Positions 46,216-62,048 are shown, numbered from the stretch's first letter. The stretch: 64,000 bases of DNA from Flaccisagitta enflata (GCA_965153355.1 OZ231128.1:35216001-35280000); one strand, 5' to 3'. Notes: generated from the sequence alone by a model not told the origin. Numbers and translations: made by a program.

Positions 46216-46407
46216 TTTAGTCGCGTGCACGCGACTCTACAACCCGCTTTGTCCATCTGTCTGTCGGTCCGTCCGTCCATCGGTCACACAAAGTTTTTTT
46301 CGCGTTTCGGTTTTGGAGTTACTGCTCCTGCCCAACAGCTTGGTTGGTCTATTTCTTCACTGCCCCTGCCCACCCGCACGCGACTTGTGTCAAGGTATGA
46401 CCTTGTT
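46214..46407 (-). mobile_element. HER, complete copy (CGCGTGC subtype)
   Basis: Hairpin palindrome AGTCGCGTGCACGCGACT at 46219-46236, a GTCGGTCCGTCC tract and core CTGCTCCTGCCCAA. The subterminal GCACGCGACT at 46376-46385 is the exact complement of the arm; the copy ends AAGGTATGACCTTGTT. Confidence 0.85.
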
Positions 46408-46548
46408 TTCTTGAGGGGCTACGGCTCTGAAGCAACGATATCCTCTGTTTCTAGGAAGTGGGCAGTTTTACGTTGCGAGGTGTCCCCCCTTACTCAAATC
46501 CTGAGTCCTGAGTCGGCCGGTAGATATCATTGCATGGGCTTTTTGGAT

Positions 46549-46570
46549 TGTTGTTGCTGTTGTTGTTGTT

Positions 46571-46635
<65 letters not shown>

Positions 46636-46735
46636 CGTTGTTGTTCTTTTTCTTTTTCTTTTTCTTCTTCTTCTTCTTCTTCTTCTTCTTCTTCTTCTTC
46701 TTCTTCTTCTTCTTCTTCTTCTTCTTCTTCTTCTA
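46549..46735. repeat. Compound (TTG)n-(TTC)n trinucleotide tract
   Basis: TTG at 46549-46634 passes through TTTTTC units into TTC at about 46645-46735. Poly-Cys, poly-Leu and poly-Phe frames are artefacts. 46736-46826 continues pyrimidine-rich. Confidence 0.98.
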
Positions 46736-46826
46736 CTCCTCCTTCTTCTTCTTCCTTGTCTTCTTCTTCTTCCTCTTCTTTTTCTTTTTCTTTTTTCTTC
46801 TTCTTCCTCTTTTTTTTCTTTTTTTC

Positions 46827-47010
46827 TTTAAGTTGCGGACAAGCAACTCTGTAAGGGTCTTTGTCCGGCTGTTGGTCGGTCTGTCCATCCATGGGTCCGT
46901 AACGCAAAAGTTCAAGATTGTAGAGATGGGGAGTCCGGGAGTGGATGCCTGGTCGGGTTGTATGCCCCCGCCTACTCGATATTGTAATCCCGGGTCACTT
47001 GTTTTTTTCT
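46827..47010 (-). mobile_element. HER, diverged copy
   Basis: AGTTGCGGACAAGCAACTCT hairpin (about 46832-46849), GTCCGGCTGTTGGTCGGTCT tract and a worn end (ATTGTAATCCCGGGTCACTT) near 46980-46999. Confidence 0.6.
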
Positions 47011-47190
47011 TCTTCCCCTTCTTCTGTCTGTGTTTCTTCTTGTTTTTCTTTTCTCGTGTACGTAATCATTTCTTTGCCTCCTTCTTTCTCTTTCTTTCAC
47101 TTCCATTTTTAACGTTGGAATTTCTTTTCTCCCCACTTTTTTGTTTTCTTCCCATTCTCCGCGCGCTCTTTCTCCTCAAACTTTTCTTCC

Positions 47191-47320
47191 TTTTTAGGTG
47201 GACAAAGCACCTCTACAACTGGCTGTGTCCGTTGGTTGGTCGGTTGGTTGGTCGGTCGGTTGGTAACGCATTCGTTCAACGATCCACACCGTCGCACCTA
47301 TTGGCCTACTTGGCCTTGTT
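47191..47320 (-). mobile_element. HER, GGTGCGAC subtype
   Basis: Starts TTTTTAGGTGGACAAAGCAC, a GGTTGGTCGGTTGGTT tract and GTAACGCATTCGTTCAACGA, then GTCGCACCTATTGGCCTACT and TGGCCTTGTT. About 130 bp. Confidence 0.85.
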
Positions 47321-47585
47321 TTTTCTCTCTCTCTCTCTTTTTCACTTCCCATTCCTTTCTCTTTTTCTTTTTCCTCCTTTCCCCAAACACGCTTTATTCT
47401 CTTTTTATTCCATAATGAATTCTGGGCGAAGAATTTTCTTGTGCTTTGAAAAGCTAAGCCGAAGAGGAGAAAAACTCATTAGAGGGATCATCTGATAAAA
47501 CCCCCCTTTCAAAAGATGAGATACAAAATCTGCCATTCAACGTAAGTACGGATATATCTTTGTAATCTTGGGACTGGGTTTTTTT

Positions 47586-47650
47586 TTCTTCTTCTTCTTC
47601 TTCTTCTTCTTCTTCTTCTTCTTCTTCTTCTTCTTCTTCTTCTTCTTCTT

Positions 47651-47680
<30 letters not shown>
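47586..47680. repeat. (TTC)n microsatellite
   Basis: Pure TTC for about 95 bp. Poly-Arg frame on the minus strand is an artefact. Confidence 0.98.
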
Positions 47681-47681
<1 letters not shown>

Positions 47682-47797
47682 AGATGAATCGTCTTTTCTT
47701 TTTATCTGACTCAGAAATCCTGAGCCAACTTGTGTTGTTTCTAGTAACGCCTCGCATAACAATGGCATAACAATAAAACTGTGAGATTAAACCTCAA

Positions 47798-48025
47798 GGG
47801 TTGCCTGGTGTTGCTTGGGGATGCTTAGGGTTGCTTGGTGTTGCTTGGGGTTGCTTGGGGTTGCTTTAAGATTATTTTTTTAGTTTGTCATGAAGTATGG
47901 GTGTGGTATAATACTGTTGTTATTGTTGATAATGTAAATTGTGCAAACTTTTATCTGAAAAACAAGACAATGTAACCCCGAGGTAACCCCAAGCAACCCC
48001 GAGCTACCCCAAGCAACCCCCGGAG
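47798..48025. repeat. Foldback of decamer arrays
   Basis: GGGTTGCTTG-type decamers (47798-47866) face inverted CAACCCCAAG-type decamers (47972-48025) across about 105 bp of AT-rich DNA. The two arrays are reverse complements in unit sequence, so the whole can form a large hairpin. Non-coding. Confidence 0.8.
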
Positions 48026-48131
48026 TCCAATCGTACCTGCGATAACCCACTGAAGCAATAAGAAAAACATAGGGTACGTATGAAAGCCCTGTGAAAGCTG
48101 TTCGAACTAGGGTCCTTATTGTTTTAGAAAT

Positions 48132-48300
<169 letters not shown>

Positions 48301-48466
48301 CGATAAAATATCAGGCTCCCTTTAGCTTCGTTGGAAAGGTTTTTAACTGTATTTGATTCGTAACTTTAAAGTGAATTTGTCTTACTAAGTAAATCAATCC
48401 TTGCCACCATTTTTTGTAAGTCCATCTTTTACTTCAAAGTTGACAATCATGTTCTGGCGGGATTAA

Positions 48467-48678
48467 AACAAGGCAGGATACTCAGCTACCTAAGTCGCGC
48501 GCTGGTGGGCAGGGAAAATGATAACAAAGGCTAATTATGCTTTTGGGCAGGAGCAGTGATGCAATAACCACCCGTAAACGCCTAAACGCCTAAAAAGTAC
48601 AACAGTTTGACGGACAGAAAGAAGGACCGACGGACGGACCGATGGATGGACAAAGCGGGTCGTTCACGCGACTAAAAA
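48467..48678 (+). mobile_element. HER copy, diverged hairpin
   Basis: AACAAGGCAGGATACTCAGC, AAGTCGCGCGCTGGTGGGCA, GGGCAGGAGCAGTGATGC, a GACGGACGGACCGATGG tract, then TTCACGCGACTAAAAAT. The first arm of the closing hairpin has been lost (CGGGTCGTTCACGCGACT). Confidence 0.8.
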
Positions 48679-48762
48679 TAAGGGCTTTGTATGGACAGCA
48701 CAGGGTTTTTGAGCGAGAGAAATCACCTCCTAGAACCCTCCAAATTCTGTCACAACCTTTTC

Positions 48763-49544
<782 letters not shown>

Positions 49545-49636
<92 letters not shown>

Positions 49637-49673
49637 TGTGTGTGTGTGTCTGTGTGTTTGTCATTCTGTGTCT
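49545..49673. repeat. (GT)n microsatellite
   Basis: Pure GT to about 49634, then GT with CTGT interruptions. Confidence 0.98.
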
Positions 49674-50144
49674 GTGTGTCTGTTTTCTTTTTTTGAAGCC
49701 TTCTTTGAAGCTGTCATATTCTCAGTTCGGACCTGACTTTTTCCAAGGGTTGAGCGATCGCCTGCAACAACATGCTTATCATTTTCGTATTCAGCATGGC
49801 TAAAAATGCCAAACGTTATGGTTTAAATCTAAATTTTTGCACTAATAAAAAGATCATATCACTGCATCCCGAATGTGTGATTTAAGCAGAGCCAAACCTC
49901 TACGTTAACTAATCAAAAGCCCTTGGCTTCCTAAATAGATATAAAGTTTGTATTAGTTTTCAATATACTGATAGCTCGTTTGAGAAAAAGGCGCAAGTCT
50001 CATTCGTCAGTTCAAGGACCTAATCAGAAATGTATATTTTCGCTATCTTTTCTTTCTTTCCATTTGTTTCGTTTTCACTTTCATTCAATATTCAGTTGTT
50101 TCTTTCTGTCTTTTTTTCTCTTTTTTTCCTCTCTTTCATTTTTT
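49674..50144. other. Spacer, no gene supported
   Basis: Plain sequence becoming pyrimidine-rich from 50040. Confidence 0.5.
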
Positions 50145-50257
50145 CTTTCATTCATTCATTCATTCATTCATTCATTCATTCATTCATTCATTCATTCATT
50201 CATTCATTCATTCATTCATTCATTCATTCATTCATTCATTCATTCATTCATTCATCC
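50145..50257. repeat. (CATT)n microsatellite
   Basis: About 28 ATTC units without interruption. The Ile-His-Ser-Phe frame is an artefact. Confidence 0.98.
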
Positions 50258-50393
50258 ATTCATTTCTTTCTCTTTTTCTTTATTTCTTTCTTCTTTTTCT
50301 TTCTATTTTTCTGTCATTTTTTCTTTGTTTCTTTCCTTCTTTCCTTCTTTCCTTCTTTTCTTCTTTCCTTCTTTCTTTCCTTCTTTCTTTCTC

Positions 50394-50445
<52 letters not shown>

Positions 50446-50799
50446 TCATTCTTCCTTTCTTTCTCTCTCTCTTTCTTTATTTCTTTCTCTCTTTCTTTCC
50501 TTCTTTCCATCTTTCTTCTTTGTTTCTTTACTTCTTTCTTTCCTTCTTTCTTTCTTTCTTTCTTTCTTCCTTTCTTTTTTTCTTTCTTTCTCCCTATCTA
50601 TCTTTCTTTCTTTTCGTCTTTTTTTTTCTCTTTTTCTTTCTTCTTTTTTCCCTCTGTTTCTTTTCACTCATGGGCGTCAATTTCCCTGTTCAGGAAAACA
50701 GCCCCTCAAGCAGAGATCTCATAACGTCTTCTGATTCAGTTTCTCTTTCCCCGGTCTCTCTTACTTTCTCTCTTTCTCTTTTCCCTTTTTTCTTTTTTT

Positions 50800-50881
<82 letters not shown>

Positions 50882-50989
50882 TTTCTTTCTTTCTTTCTTT
50901 TTTGCTTTCTCTCTTTCTTTTTTTCTATCTACTTTCTCTCCTTTCATTCTCTCTCTCTCTCTTTCTTTTCTCTCTCTCTCTCTCTCTTT

Positions 50990-51081
<92 letters not shown>
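50258..51081. repeat. Pyrimidine block: (TTTC)n, TTCC variants and (CT)n
   Basis: TTTC-rich with CTTTCCTTCT and TTCTTTT variants (50262-50640), pure TTTC at about 50797-50880 and pure CT at about 50997-51081. Only 50660-50760 is of ordinary composition. With the CATT tract it gives over 900 bp with strong strand bias. Confidence 0.96.
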
Positions 51082-51085
<4 letters not shown>

Positions 51086-52555
51086 TGACTCACTGAGTCA
51101 TCTATCTTTTCTATCTCTTCTTTCGTCCTATTTCTAGCCACCAGCGCCTTGTGTAGCACCCTCTCCTAAGTGGGCGTGGAAAATATCGAGCGTTCTTCGC
51201 TTTCCTTGCCTGCCCTCCAGCGGTGCTGAATTATGAAGGCTCGGAGATGAAGGGGAGTTTGAGGGCAAGGGCCAAGTAGGATGAGAGAAGGGAAAATAGA
51301 GGGAACGTCTCTTTTTTCGGGGCGAGTCTAGGAATAGGGTTAGGGGGCGTACATTTGGGGAATAGTACGGGCAGTGCAACCAGGGGAAGACCTTTTTTGG
51401 GAGGGGTAGTCGAGGCTAAAAAAGGTTTTGGGATGATATGTGTGACCGAGTAGGGTGAGGAAAAACAGTTGCAAAGTCGTGGCATGGAGGATAAGGCCGA
51501 GGTGAGCGATCAAGGGCAAATTACGCTCGGAGGAAGTGGCAAAGCACAGAAGAAAGCATGAAAACGAGGCAGGGGATATATATGTTCTCAATGTAAACTG
51601 GTAAACAAGCTCAGAGATCGGTGCTGCATTCTTATCCGATTACACAGTTAATCGTGTTGTCATCAATTCCCAACACCCTTCAGAGAAAAAGCATTTGGTG
51701 AAGCTTGGTCAAGACTGTCTGGATCTCACTTAATTTCGTCATCCTAATGTCGGAATCATAAGCCTCTTAGTGACCTTTAGCATTCGCGCTTGGCTCAAAC
51801 TTAGAATTCAGGCTGAACGTTGAATTGTGGTCTTCAACTCACAGACTTGAGATTTAGGTGTTAAGGCTCGGATTTAGATTTATATCTTTACACCAGGCTG
51901 GTAAATTAAAATGGTTTTTTTTCCGAGGTTTTTTTCAACTCTATTCATGATTTAGAGATATGATTTTATTGAAAACAATTGCTTTTCAATCTTTTTTTTC
52001 ATGTTAAAGATAAACGCTAATCATTGACTGAAAATGCTTGGCATGTTTATCATCAAGTGATAAGATGTAAACTAACATTTAACCAGGCTTCCCTCGTAGT
52101 TTCTGTTGCTTGCGTAAACGCGTTGAGAATGAGATAACAAATGATTTGCTTTATTCTGAAATTTCTGATTACGCAACAAGCCATTAATGACAACTTGAAT
52201 CACGTTTTCTATGCCTAACTTGCGTAATTAAGGAGAATTTTTATCACGTGCGGTTGGGCAACCACTCACCAGTTTTCAAGTATCGAATTGTCATAGGCGG
52301 AATTCCGTTCAAAGCAGGTCCGTTGGGGCGGGATTCACATTATCTCCATTTTAAAACCTGAAGGGCTGATAGATAGACGACGGGCAGACAAATAGAGGGA
52401 AGAGAGAACCTATGGACAGATGGGCGATTTACTTGGCACATGTACTACAAGCCGCATATCAGCCTTACTTTAAGTTTCTTAAATTTTTTTTTAATGTATT
52501 CTTTGCTACTTTTGTTTGCCTTGCCTGCCAGCCCCTAACAAGCAGGTGAGCTTGC
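51082..52555. other. Plain spacer of 1.5 kb, no gene supported
   Basis: Mixed sequence without repeats above a few bases. Three overlapping minus-strand frames of about 80 codons (51134-51591) have no recognisable motif. Confidence 0.5.
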
Positions 52556-52880
52556 TCTTGAAAAGGGGCCCAAAGAAGAAATGCTTCAAGTTTCTGTAGG
52601 ACACAGGAGGACTTTCGTTCTTCCAGCCTGATTCAACTGACAAAGGCTGATTGATGGTCTTTGATGGCCTGAGGGCTCCCTTAAGTCTGAGAGGGCTGAA
52701 ATCTGCCCTTAGAATGCAGACCTGAGGCCTGAGAGGGCTGGATTAAGGCCTGATAAGACGGATTGGAAGGCTGAGAGGGCTGAAATGGCTGAAATGGCCA
52801 CTCTGAGCCCTAAGAAGGAAGATTTGAGACCTGAGAGGGCTGGATTGAGGCCTGATAGGACGGATTGAAGGTCTGAATGG
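52556..52880 (+). mobile_element. GAE, partial copy
   Basis: GTAGGACACAGGAGGACTTT resembles the inner edge of the GAE inverted repeat (ACACAGGGGACTTTCGTT near 62.1 kb). An array of GGCCTGAGAGGGCTGAAAT-type units follows to about 52870. The GGGCAGCGG start reads AAAAGGGGCCC here. Confidence 0.6.
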
Positions 52881-53213
52881 CCACTACTGTATGCAATTTG
52901 TTTGTTTGCTGAATTGCAGACGATAAGAAGAACCTCTTGCATACTAGTAGTCATTCTTTTATGTAACCATTCCAGCGGCAGTTAATAAAATAAGAAAATG
53001 GAGTAATAATTTTGAATTCAGCGCCACGTTGGAAAAGATGAAAGGTTCGTGACGAGCTTGAAATTGAATGGTAACGTGATAATAAAAGCCTGAGAAAAGG
53101 AATGGAAGAGGCGGTGACGAAGCAGAGCGACAAATCAGGAAAGAGCAAAAAAACGAGATAATTAATTTCTGAATTGAAATGGAAACACAATCTGAAGACA
53201 AAGCAAGAAGAAA

Positions 53214-53262
<49 letters not shown>

Positions 53263-54133
53263 TCAGACAGAGACGTGTATTCAGACGAACAGTCAAACAT
53301 GACTGACATCATATTTCCACTTTGCAATATTAGGCAGGTCAGTATGCAGAAAAAAAAGGAGACGCCATAATACCCAGAGACAAGGGGACAGCGAGACCAA
53401 AAAACGGAAAGATAGGCGGATGTGCAGAACAACGTGGCGACAACTCGAATTATCAAAAATATGGAAAGAGCGTAAAATATGGAGAGAGCGTAAAAAAGGC
53501 AAAAGATGAGAGGGGGAAAAGCAAGCAAAGACGCAGATATAGAGAGAGACAGAGACAGAGAAAAAAAAGAGACAGAGATGCAAATGAATCTACAAGAAGT
53601 GGGAGTGGAAGTGAAGACAAGAGGAAGCTTGTTTGAAGGAAGAAAAAAAAAGGCTGAATAAAATCAAATTCAAAGATTCAAAGATTCACAAGAGGAGGAG
53701 CAGGGGGAGGAGGAGGAGGATTTGCAGAAGGAGTGGCGCCAATTTGAATCCATTTTCTTTCTTCATACGGTAAAACCTGCCTCATCTAATCGGCTTAAGA
53801 AGTTTAACACGAGATAAGTTCTACACATAGGATTCAATTCCAACCACGGCCCGCCACGCATAGTATGAATGGTATTAGATTCCTACAGAACATGACAGAT
53901 TCACATAATAAAACAAACTAGGTCTACACGAAACTAAACGACTACTGCAGGGTAGAAGTAAGACAGTGGCCTCGAAGGGAGCCGGAGGAACTAATGGACC
54001 AAAGAATTTGACTTAAAGATTCGCTTGCACGTGACAAAAAGTAAAAAGGAGTAACAACGATGGAGACAACACTGTCAAGAGGGAAAAAACAAAAGAAGAA
54101 TGAAAGCAACTGCGTGAAAGTGAATTCAAGGGG
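52881..54133. other. Spacer with (GA)n at 53219-53260
   Basis: One 42-bp GA run and a GAGGAGGAGCAGGGGGAGGA patch near 53692-53720. No recognisable gene. Confidence 0.55.
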
Positions 54134-54394
54134 AAAAAAGGCCAACACCTATAAGTCGCGTGCGAGACTAACATATTGCCTTAGAATGACTCAGAATGAC
54201 TTAGGATGACTCAGTATACTCTTAAATGACTTAAAACGACTTTAAGAAATAAAATTGATAAAAAAAAGCAAAAGTGTGACGGACCAACAGACGGACGGAC
54301 GGACGGAGGGACGGACGGATGGACGGACGGACGGACGGACGGATGGACGGACGGACAAAGCGGGGTGTTGAGTCGCGTGCAACCGACTAAAAAA
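54134..54394 (+). mobile_element. HER, complete copy
   Basis: AAAAAAGGCCAACACCTATA, AGTCGCGTGCGAGAC, a short array of AATGACTTAG-type decamers and GTGACGGACCAACAGACG. A long (GGAC)n tract (54290-54357) follows, then the hairpin AGTCGCGTGCAACCGACT and AAAAAAG. Confidence 0.85.
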
Positions 54395-55316
54395 GCCGCA
54401 GGCAATTTTAAGCCAATGACGCACAAAAGTCAAAACTTTTCAGTCGAGATTCTTTTTGCGACAAAAAGAAACGTATATTCACATCCAGATCTTTATTGGT
54501 TTTGCTCTATATCTGACATTGAATTCTATTCTCAAAAAAGGGAAAAAATCCGTTGGGTATTGTACAATAGCTCTACCAACGAAAACGCAATAGTGTTCCA
54601 ATAAAGCCAATATGAGGCATCCATGCTTTTTGGCTCCTACAGGATAGTGCACCATGAACCAGCTCGTATGAAAACAAATCATGTTTAATGTTATACTGAA
54701 GTTGCGTTTTGTCAGACAAGGTTCAATTTGAACGAGGCCGGATACACCCTTTAAAGACTGATTAAATGTATTTCTAACGGTGGAAACTCCAACAATTCAA
54801 TTAAAGAAACAACAAACTAATTCTTTATAGCTGTTTAAGTGATCAAGTGTAAAAAATGCAATTAAGTTTTTTTTCCTCCAATCCATATTGCAAGACCCTC
54901 CGACACAGTCACCCTGTTTCCGAAAAACAGCGCTTTCCACTTTCCATAATCTGTACATCTGCTTAGCTTACGTCCCAACCTACTGGTTTATGTTTAATGT
55001 TTATACTGATTCAGTATTACAGCAGAACAGTATTACAGGGTGCACAAGTGATGTGCGACAGTTTTCGCGTTCTGTGTTCGTAGTGACCTCTGCTCAAAGT
55101 GGAAGACGTGGTGAAGCAGAATGAAGGAAAGACAAATAGAGGCTTTTTTTTATTAAACGCGCGAAGCAGAACGACTGAATAATGAGTATCGAGTTGGAAA
55201 AAAAAAGATGAAGAAAAAAATGGCAGAAAGAGAAAGAGAAAAAGATGGAGATTAAAGAATAGGAAAAAAATGGAAACAGAAGAGAAAATATCAAAAGGAA
55301 AAGAAAAGAAGATGAA
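54395..55316. other. Spacer with an isolated HER left end
   Basis: AACGAGGCCGGATACACCCT at 54732-54751 matches the HER left terminus but no body follows. No gene seen. Confidence 0.5.
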
Positions 55317-55509
55317 AACAAGGCCCGATACACCCCAGTTGCGTGTGGATGGACAGAGCCTGGAGAAAATATACAGAGAGTTAGTTGGAGATTTAGGCAG
55401 GGGCAGTGGGGTTCATAAAAGCCAAAAAAAGTAAAGCTTAGACCAACTGACGAAACCACAGATGGGCCGACACAGCGGGGTAAAGAGTCGCTTAGAACGC
55501 GACCAAAAA
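55317..55509 (+). mobile_element. HER copy, diverged motif pair
   Basis: AACAAGGCCCGATACACCCC, AGTTGCGTGTGGATGGACAG, GGGCAGTGGGG core, a short GACCAACTGACGAAACC tract, then GAGTCGCTTAGAACGCGACC and AAAAAG. Subterminal and hairpin motifs no longer match well. Confidence 0.75.
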
Positions 55510-56302
55510 GAGGCAACGCCGTTACACTTTCAGTGGTATGCGTTGCCATTTACATAGAATTTCTTAGAGGCAGAGTTGCAGAAGTGTTATTCACTTCCAT
55601 CAACTCCAGTTCTATCTTTTTGAAATAACATGATGGCACTGATGATATCTCAGTCCTTTCAGATATAGATTCAATTTTGCAAAATTAAAGAATGTAATAT
55701 GAAAAACGAAAAGGCTCAATTGCTAGTAGGCCATTAGGTCAATTGGTGCCTGAACATGACTTTATATAGAGGTGAACAACTTCACCCGAAAAGCATCTGC
55801 TAATTTTTCATCTTTGTAGCATTGATGAAATCATCGTTGATAGGCCTCTTCCATGCCACTGTTCGAAAAGCAGAGATGAAATCAGAGGAATGGAAAAAGT
55901 GGAAAAGTTATGAGATCCGGAGTCAAGAGTAGAATTTATGGGAGAATTTTACTTTCTCTCTCTTGTTTCAAAACAAGAGCGAACAATGCTGTAAAAGCAA
56001 ATTCTATTTTTCTATCAAGTCTTGTTAATGTTGGTGCTGTCGATAAATGTACCAAAGATGGAAAATGCTTGGACTGACAATTTCGTCTTACAATTAAAAC
56101 GTTTTGTTCTCGAAAACGAAAACTAGTTTAACTCCATTTTTAATACGTACGTGTTCTTCATCCATTCTGTTAATTTTTTTTCTTTTCTTTTTTTCTGCAT
56201 TGCAAATCCTTTCTTCCTTCTTTCGCACCATTTGCTCCTTCATTCAATTTCGTAATCTCCCTTAAACCTCGTTAAAAATACGTCAAAACTTTGCTCGAAT
56301 AA
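55510..56302. other. Spacer, no gene supported
   Basis: Plain AT-rich DNA without repeats or domain-bearing frames. Confidence 0.5.
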
Positions 56303-56382
56303 AGAAGAAGAAGAAGAAGAGGAAAAAGAAAAAGAAAAAGAAGAAGAAGAAGAAGAAGAAGAAGAAGAAGAAGAAGAAGAAG

Positions 56383-56421
<39 letters not shown>

Positions 56422-56648
56422 CAGAAGAAGAAGAAGAAGAAGAAGAAGAAGAAGAAGAAGAAGAAGAAGAAGAAGAAGAAGAAGAAGAAGAAGAAGAAGA
56501 AGAAGAAGAAGAAGAAGAAGAAGAAGAAGAAGAAGAAGAAGAAGAAGAAGAAGAAGAAGAAGAAGAAGAAGAAGAAGAAGAAGAAGAAGAAGAAGAAGAA
56601 GAAGAAGAAGATAAGAAGAAGATAAAGATGAAGATGAAGAAGAAGAAG
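56303..56648. repeat. (GAA)n with embedded (CAG)n
   Basis: GAA to about 56384, CAG at about 56385-56423 (with one CAA), then GAA to about 56610 and GAT/GAA mixtures. Poly-Leu/Phe/Cys frames on the minus strand are artefacts. Confidence 0.98.
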
Positions 56649-56848
56649 TAGAAAACGAAGAAGAATTTTGAAGAAGAATATGTACAAGGATAAGAACAAA
56701 AAGAAGATTCATGCGTCTGTATGTCTATACGAAGATAAGCTCGAGAAAGAGAAAGATACCCATACAGGCGTCACCCCGCTTAAGAAAATCGTTAGAAGGA
56801 AATAAATGGCCGCTCACCCAAGAGACAGAAACAAAGGGAGAAATGGAG

Positions 56849-59629
<2,781 letters not shown>

Positions 59630-59823
59630 TTTAGTCGCTTGCTACGCGACTCTATGACCCGCTATGTCTGTCGGTTCGTCGGTCTGTCTGTCCGTTGGTC
59701 CGGCTCCGTTAACTTTTTTCCGCCGTTTTACGTCATTACAAGTCAATTTAAGTCTTTTTTCATTTTGACTTTTTGTCTTTTAGTCTTGACGACCGCATGC
59801 GACTTAAAGGTGTTGGCCTTGTT
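59630..59823 (-). mobile_element. HER, short copy
   Basis: Hairpin AGTCGCTTGCTACGCGACT at 59632-59650, GTCGGTTCGTCGGTCTGTCT tract, GTTAACTTTTTTCCGCCGTT and AAGTCAATTTAAGTC words. The subterminal GCATGCGACT (one mismatch to the arm) and the end GTGTTGGCCTTGTT follow. A minimal version of the long copies. Confidence 0.85.
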
Positions 59824-60471
59824 GTTTGTTTTTTTTTTGCAAGGTACGGGCCCTGCTGACCATTTGTGCACTTCTTGACTTGTCGCACACAACGGCACCT
59901 TGTCAGAGTTTACCAAATGATGACGACAACACGGTTTGAAAGATTGCCATCCCGGTCTCGTAAAGAACCATGACCTTGATTCTCGACCTTGACTTATAAT
60001 TCCAGTTGGGGTATGATTTTTGTGATTAAACTGTTATGATTTTCTTTATCTTTTCACACTTAAGAAGATGGTTATGTTTAGGGGAACATGCCAAGAAAAA
60101 TGGTCTCCCCCCCACTTTGCTTCAATGGGAATCACTGATGCTTTAGCATCTGGAATTATAATACTGTTATCTAAAGGACATTTGCTAGAAATAATTTGGA
60201 AAACTAATGCATGCATGGAAGCCTGAAGGATGAGCCCGCAAACTGAAATATCATCAACAGCAGTCTTAAAGCATGAAACAACGTCAACAGCGTTTCAATC
60301 TCGCTACGCTTGGGGGGGGGGTAAAGAAGAAGACTCATATATCACCACTCTGCCAAGGTCATAAACGGAGAAAAAAAATCACTAAAAATTGTATTTGAAA
60401 ACATAAATGTCAGGAACAGAGAAGCTTTATCCACTCTCTCTCGTTGTCTGCCGACAGAGTGTCTCTACGTC
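59824..60471. other. Spacer, no gene supported
   Basis: Contains a G run at about 60310-60319. Nothing recognisable. Confidence 0.5.
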
Positions 60472-60617
60472 AGGGGCGGAAATGCGCGTTTTCCCAGTTT
60501 TCGACTTGATCATTACGGACCAACGAACAGACGGACGGACGGACGGACGGACGGACGGACGGACGGACGGACGGACGGACAAAGCCTCCTATAGAGTTGC
60601 GTGTCCGCAACTAAAAA
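60472..60617 (+). mobile_element. HER, left-truncated copy
   Basis: Begins in the core at GGGGCGGAAATGCGCGTTTT, then a pure (GGAC)n tract (about 60532-60580), CCTCCTATAGAGTTGCGTGT hairpin and CCGCAACTAAAAAG. The AACAAGGCC end is absent. Confidence 0.75.
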
Positions 60618-60703
60618 GTAAAGATGCCAGAGGATAAACAAAACAAACAAAAAAGGCAACCAAGCAAACCGACAAGTGAACGGTCGAATGGCTCTTCAAG
60701 AAA

Positions 60704-60857
60704 AAAAAAGGCCGGATAAACCGGTACCTTAATCGCGGAAAAATGGCTAGGAGGAGAAAAAACTGAAAAAGCGATTTTGTAACCTTCAGAACGACCAACG
60801 TACAGACCGATCAAAAGGTTGGTTACAGTGTCCCGTGTCTGCGATAAAGAAAAACAA
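60704..60857 (+). mobile_element. HER, degenerate copy
   Basis: AAAAAAAGGCCGGATAAACC, TTAATCGCGGAAAAATGGCT, GACCAACGTACAGACCGATC, then GTGTCCCGTGTCTGCGATAA. Ends recognisable, tetranucleotide tract nearly gone. Confidence 0.6.
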
Positions 60858-60963
60858 GCCCGACCGGGCGACGATGCGTCCGAACCGTGTCTCTGTGTGT
60901 ATTGATCATGTGACATGTATAGAGAGGCAACAAAATCATTTAAAGAGCGTTCGATTTGAAACT

Positions 60964-61078
60964 CTACCTCGCAGCGGCCAAAAACTGCGATTTTTAAGGA
61001 GGCGTAATGGACATACGGACGGACCGACGGACAGACCCTCCTATAGAGATGCGTTCCTGACGGACGCGATTAAAAACT
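60964..61078 (+). mobile_element. HER, left-truncated copy
   Basis: GACATACGGACGGACCGACG tract, CCCTCCTATAGAGATGCGTT and CCTGACGGACGCGATTAAAA. Hairpin weakened by mutations. Confidence 0.6.
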
Positions 61079-61531
<453 letters not shown>

Positions 61532-61597
61532 GTCTCTCTACTCTCTCTCTCTCTCTTTTTTTAGTCGCATGTCTCTACCTGCTATGTCGGTCCGTCC

Positions 61598-62048
61598 TTG
61601 GGCAGCGGAGAAATTCTTTCACACAGGGAAAATTCTCCTCCTTCTTCTCCTTCTCCGTCCACCCCCTCGACCACCCTTAAAGCCCAAAATTCTAGCCTCG
61701 AGGCTCGATTATCAGCCTTGAGGCTCAAATTCCAGCCTTGAGGCTCAAATTCCAGCTTCTAACCTCAAATTCCAGCCTGAAAGCCTAAAATCCAGCCTCA
61801 AGGCTCAGAATCGAGCCTCAAAGCCCAGAATCCAGCCTTGAGGCTAAAAATCCGGCCAGATAGCCCCATTCCCAGCCTCCAAGCTTAAATTGCAGCCTCT
61901 AGCCTCTTAGCTCAAGTCCCAACGTAAAGCCTCCAAAATAACTAAGCATAGGTCATCAGCCCCTTTGTGGCCACTGCCCCTCTCACCATCACATATCCAC
62001 ACACACTCACAGGGGCAACGGGTACCGCTGACCATCTAACGCTTTTGC
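61598..62048 (+). mobile_element. GAE copy 4
   Basis: GGGCAGCGG, CACACAGGGAAAATTCTCC and an array of GAGGCTCAAATTCCAGCCTT 20-bp units (about 61680-61915). GCATAGGTCATCAGCCCCTT, CAACGGGTACCGCTGACCAT and TTTTGCGACTATTTT follow. Confidence 0.75.

Noticed and set aside
46009-47495. 281- and 321-codon frames across 46-47.5 kb
   Set aside because: They run through HER copies and the TTG/TTC tracts and consist of poly-Leu, poly-Phe, poly-Cys and poly-Ser.
49980-51137. 385-codon Ser/Phe/Leu-rich frame
   Set aside because: Translation of CATT, TTTC and CT microsatellites.
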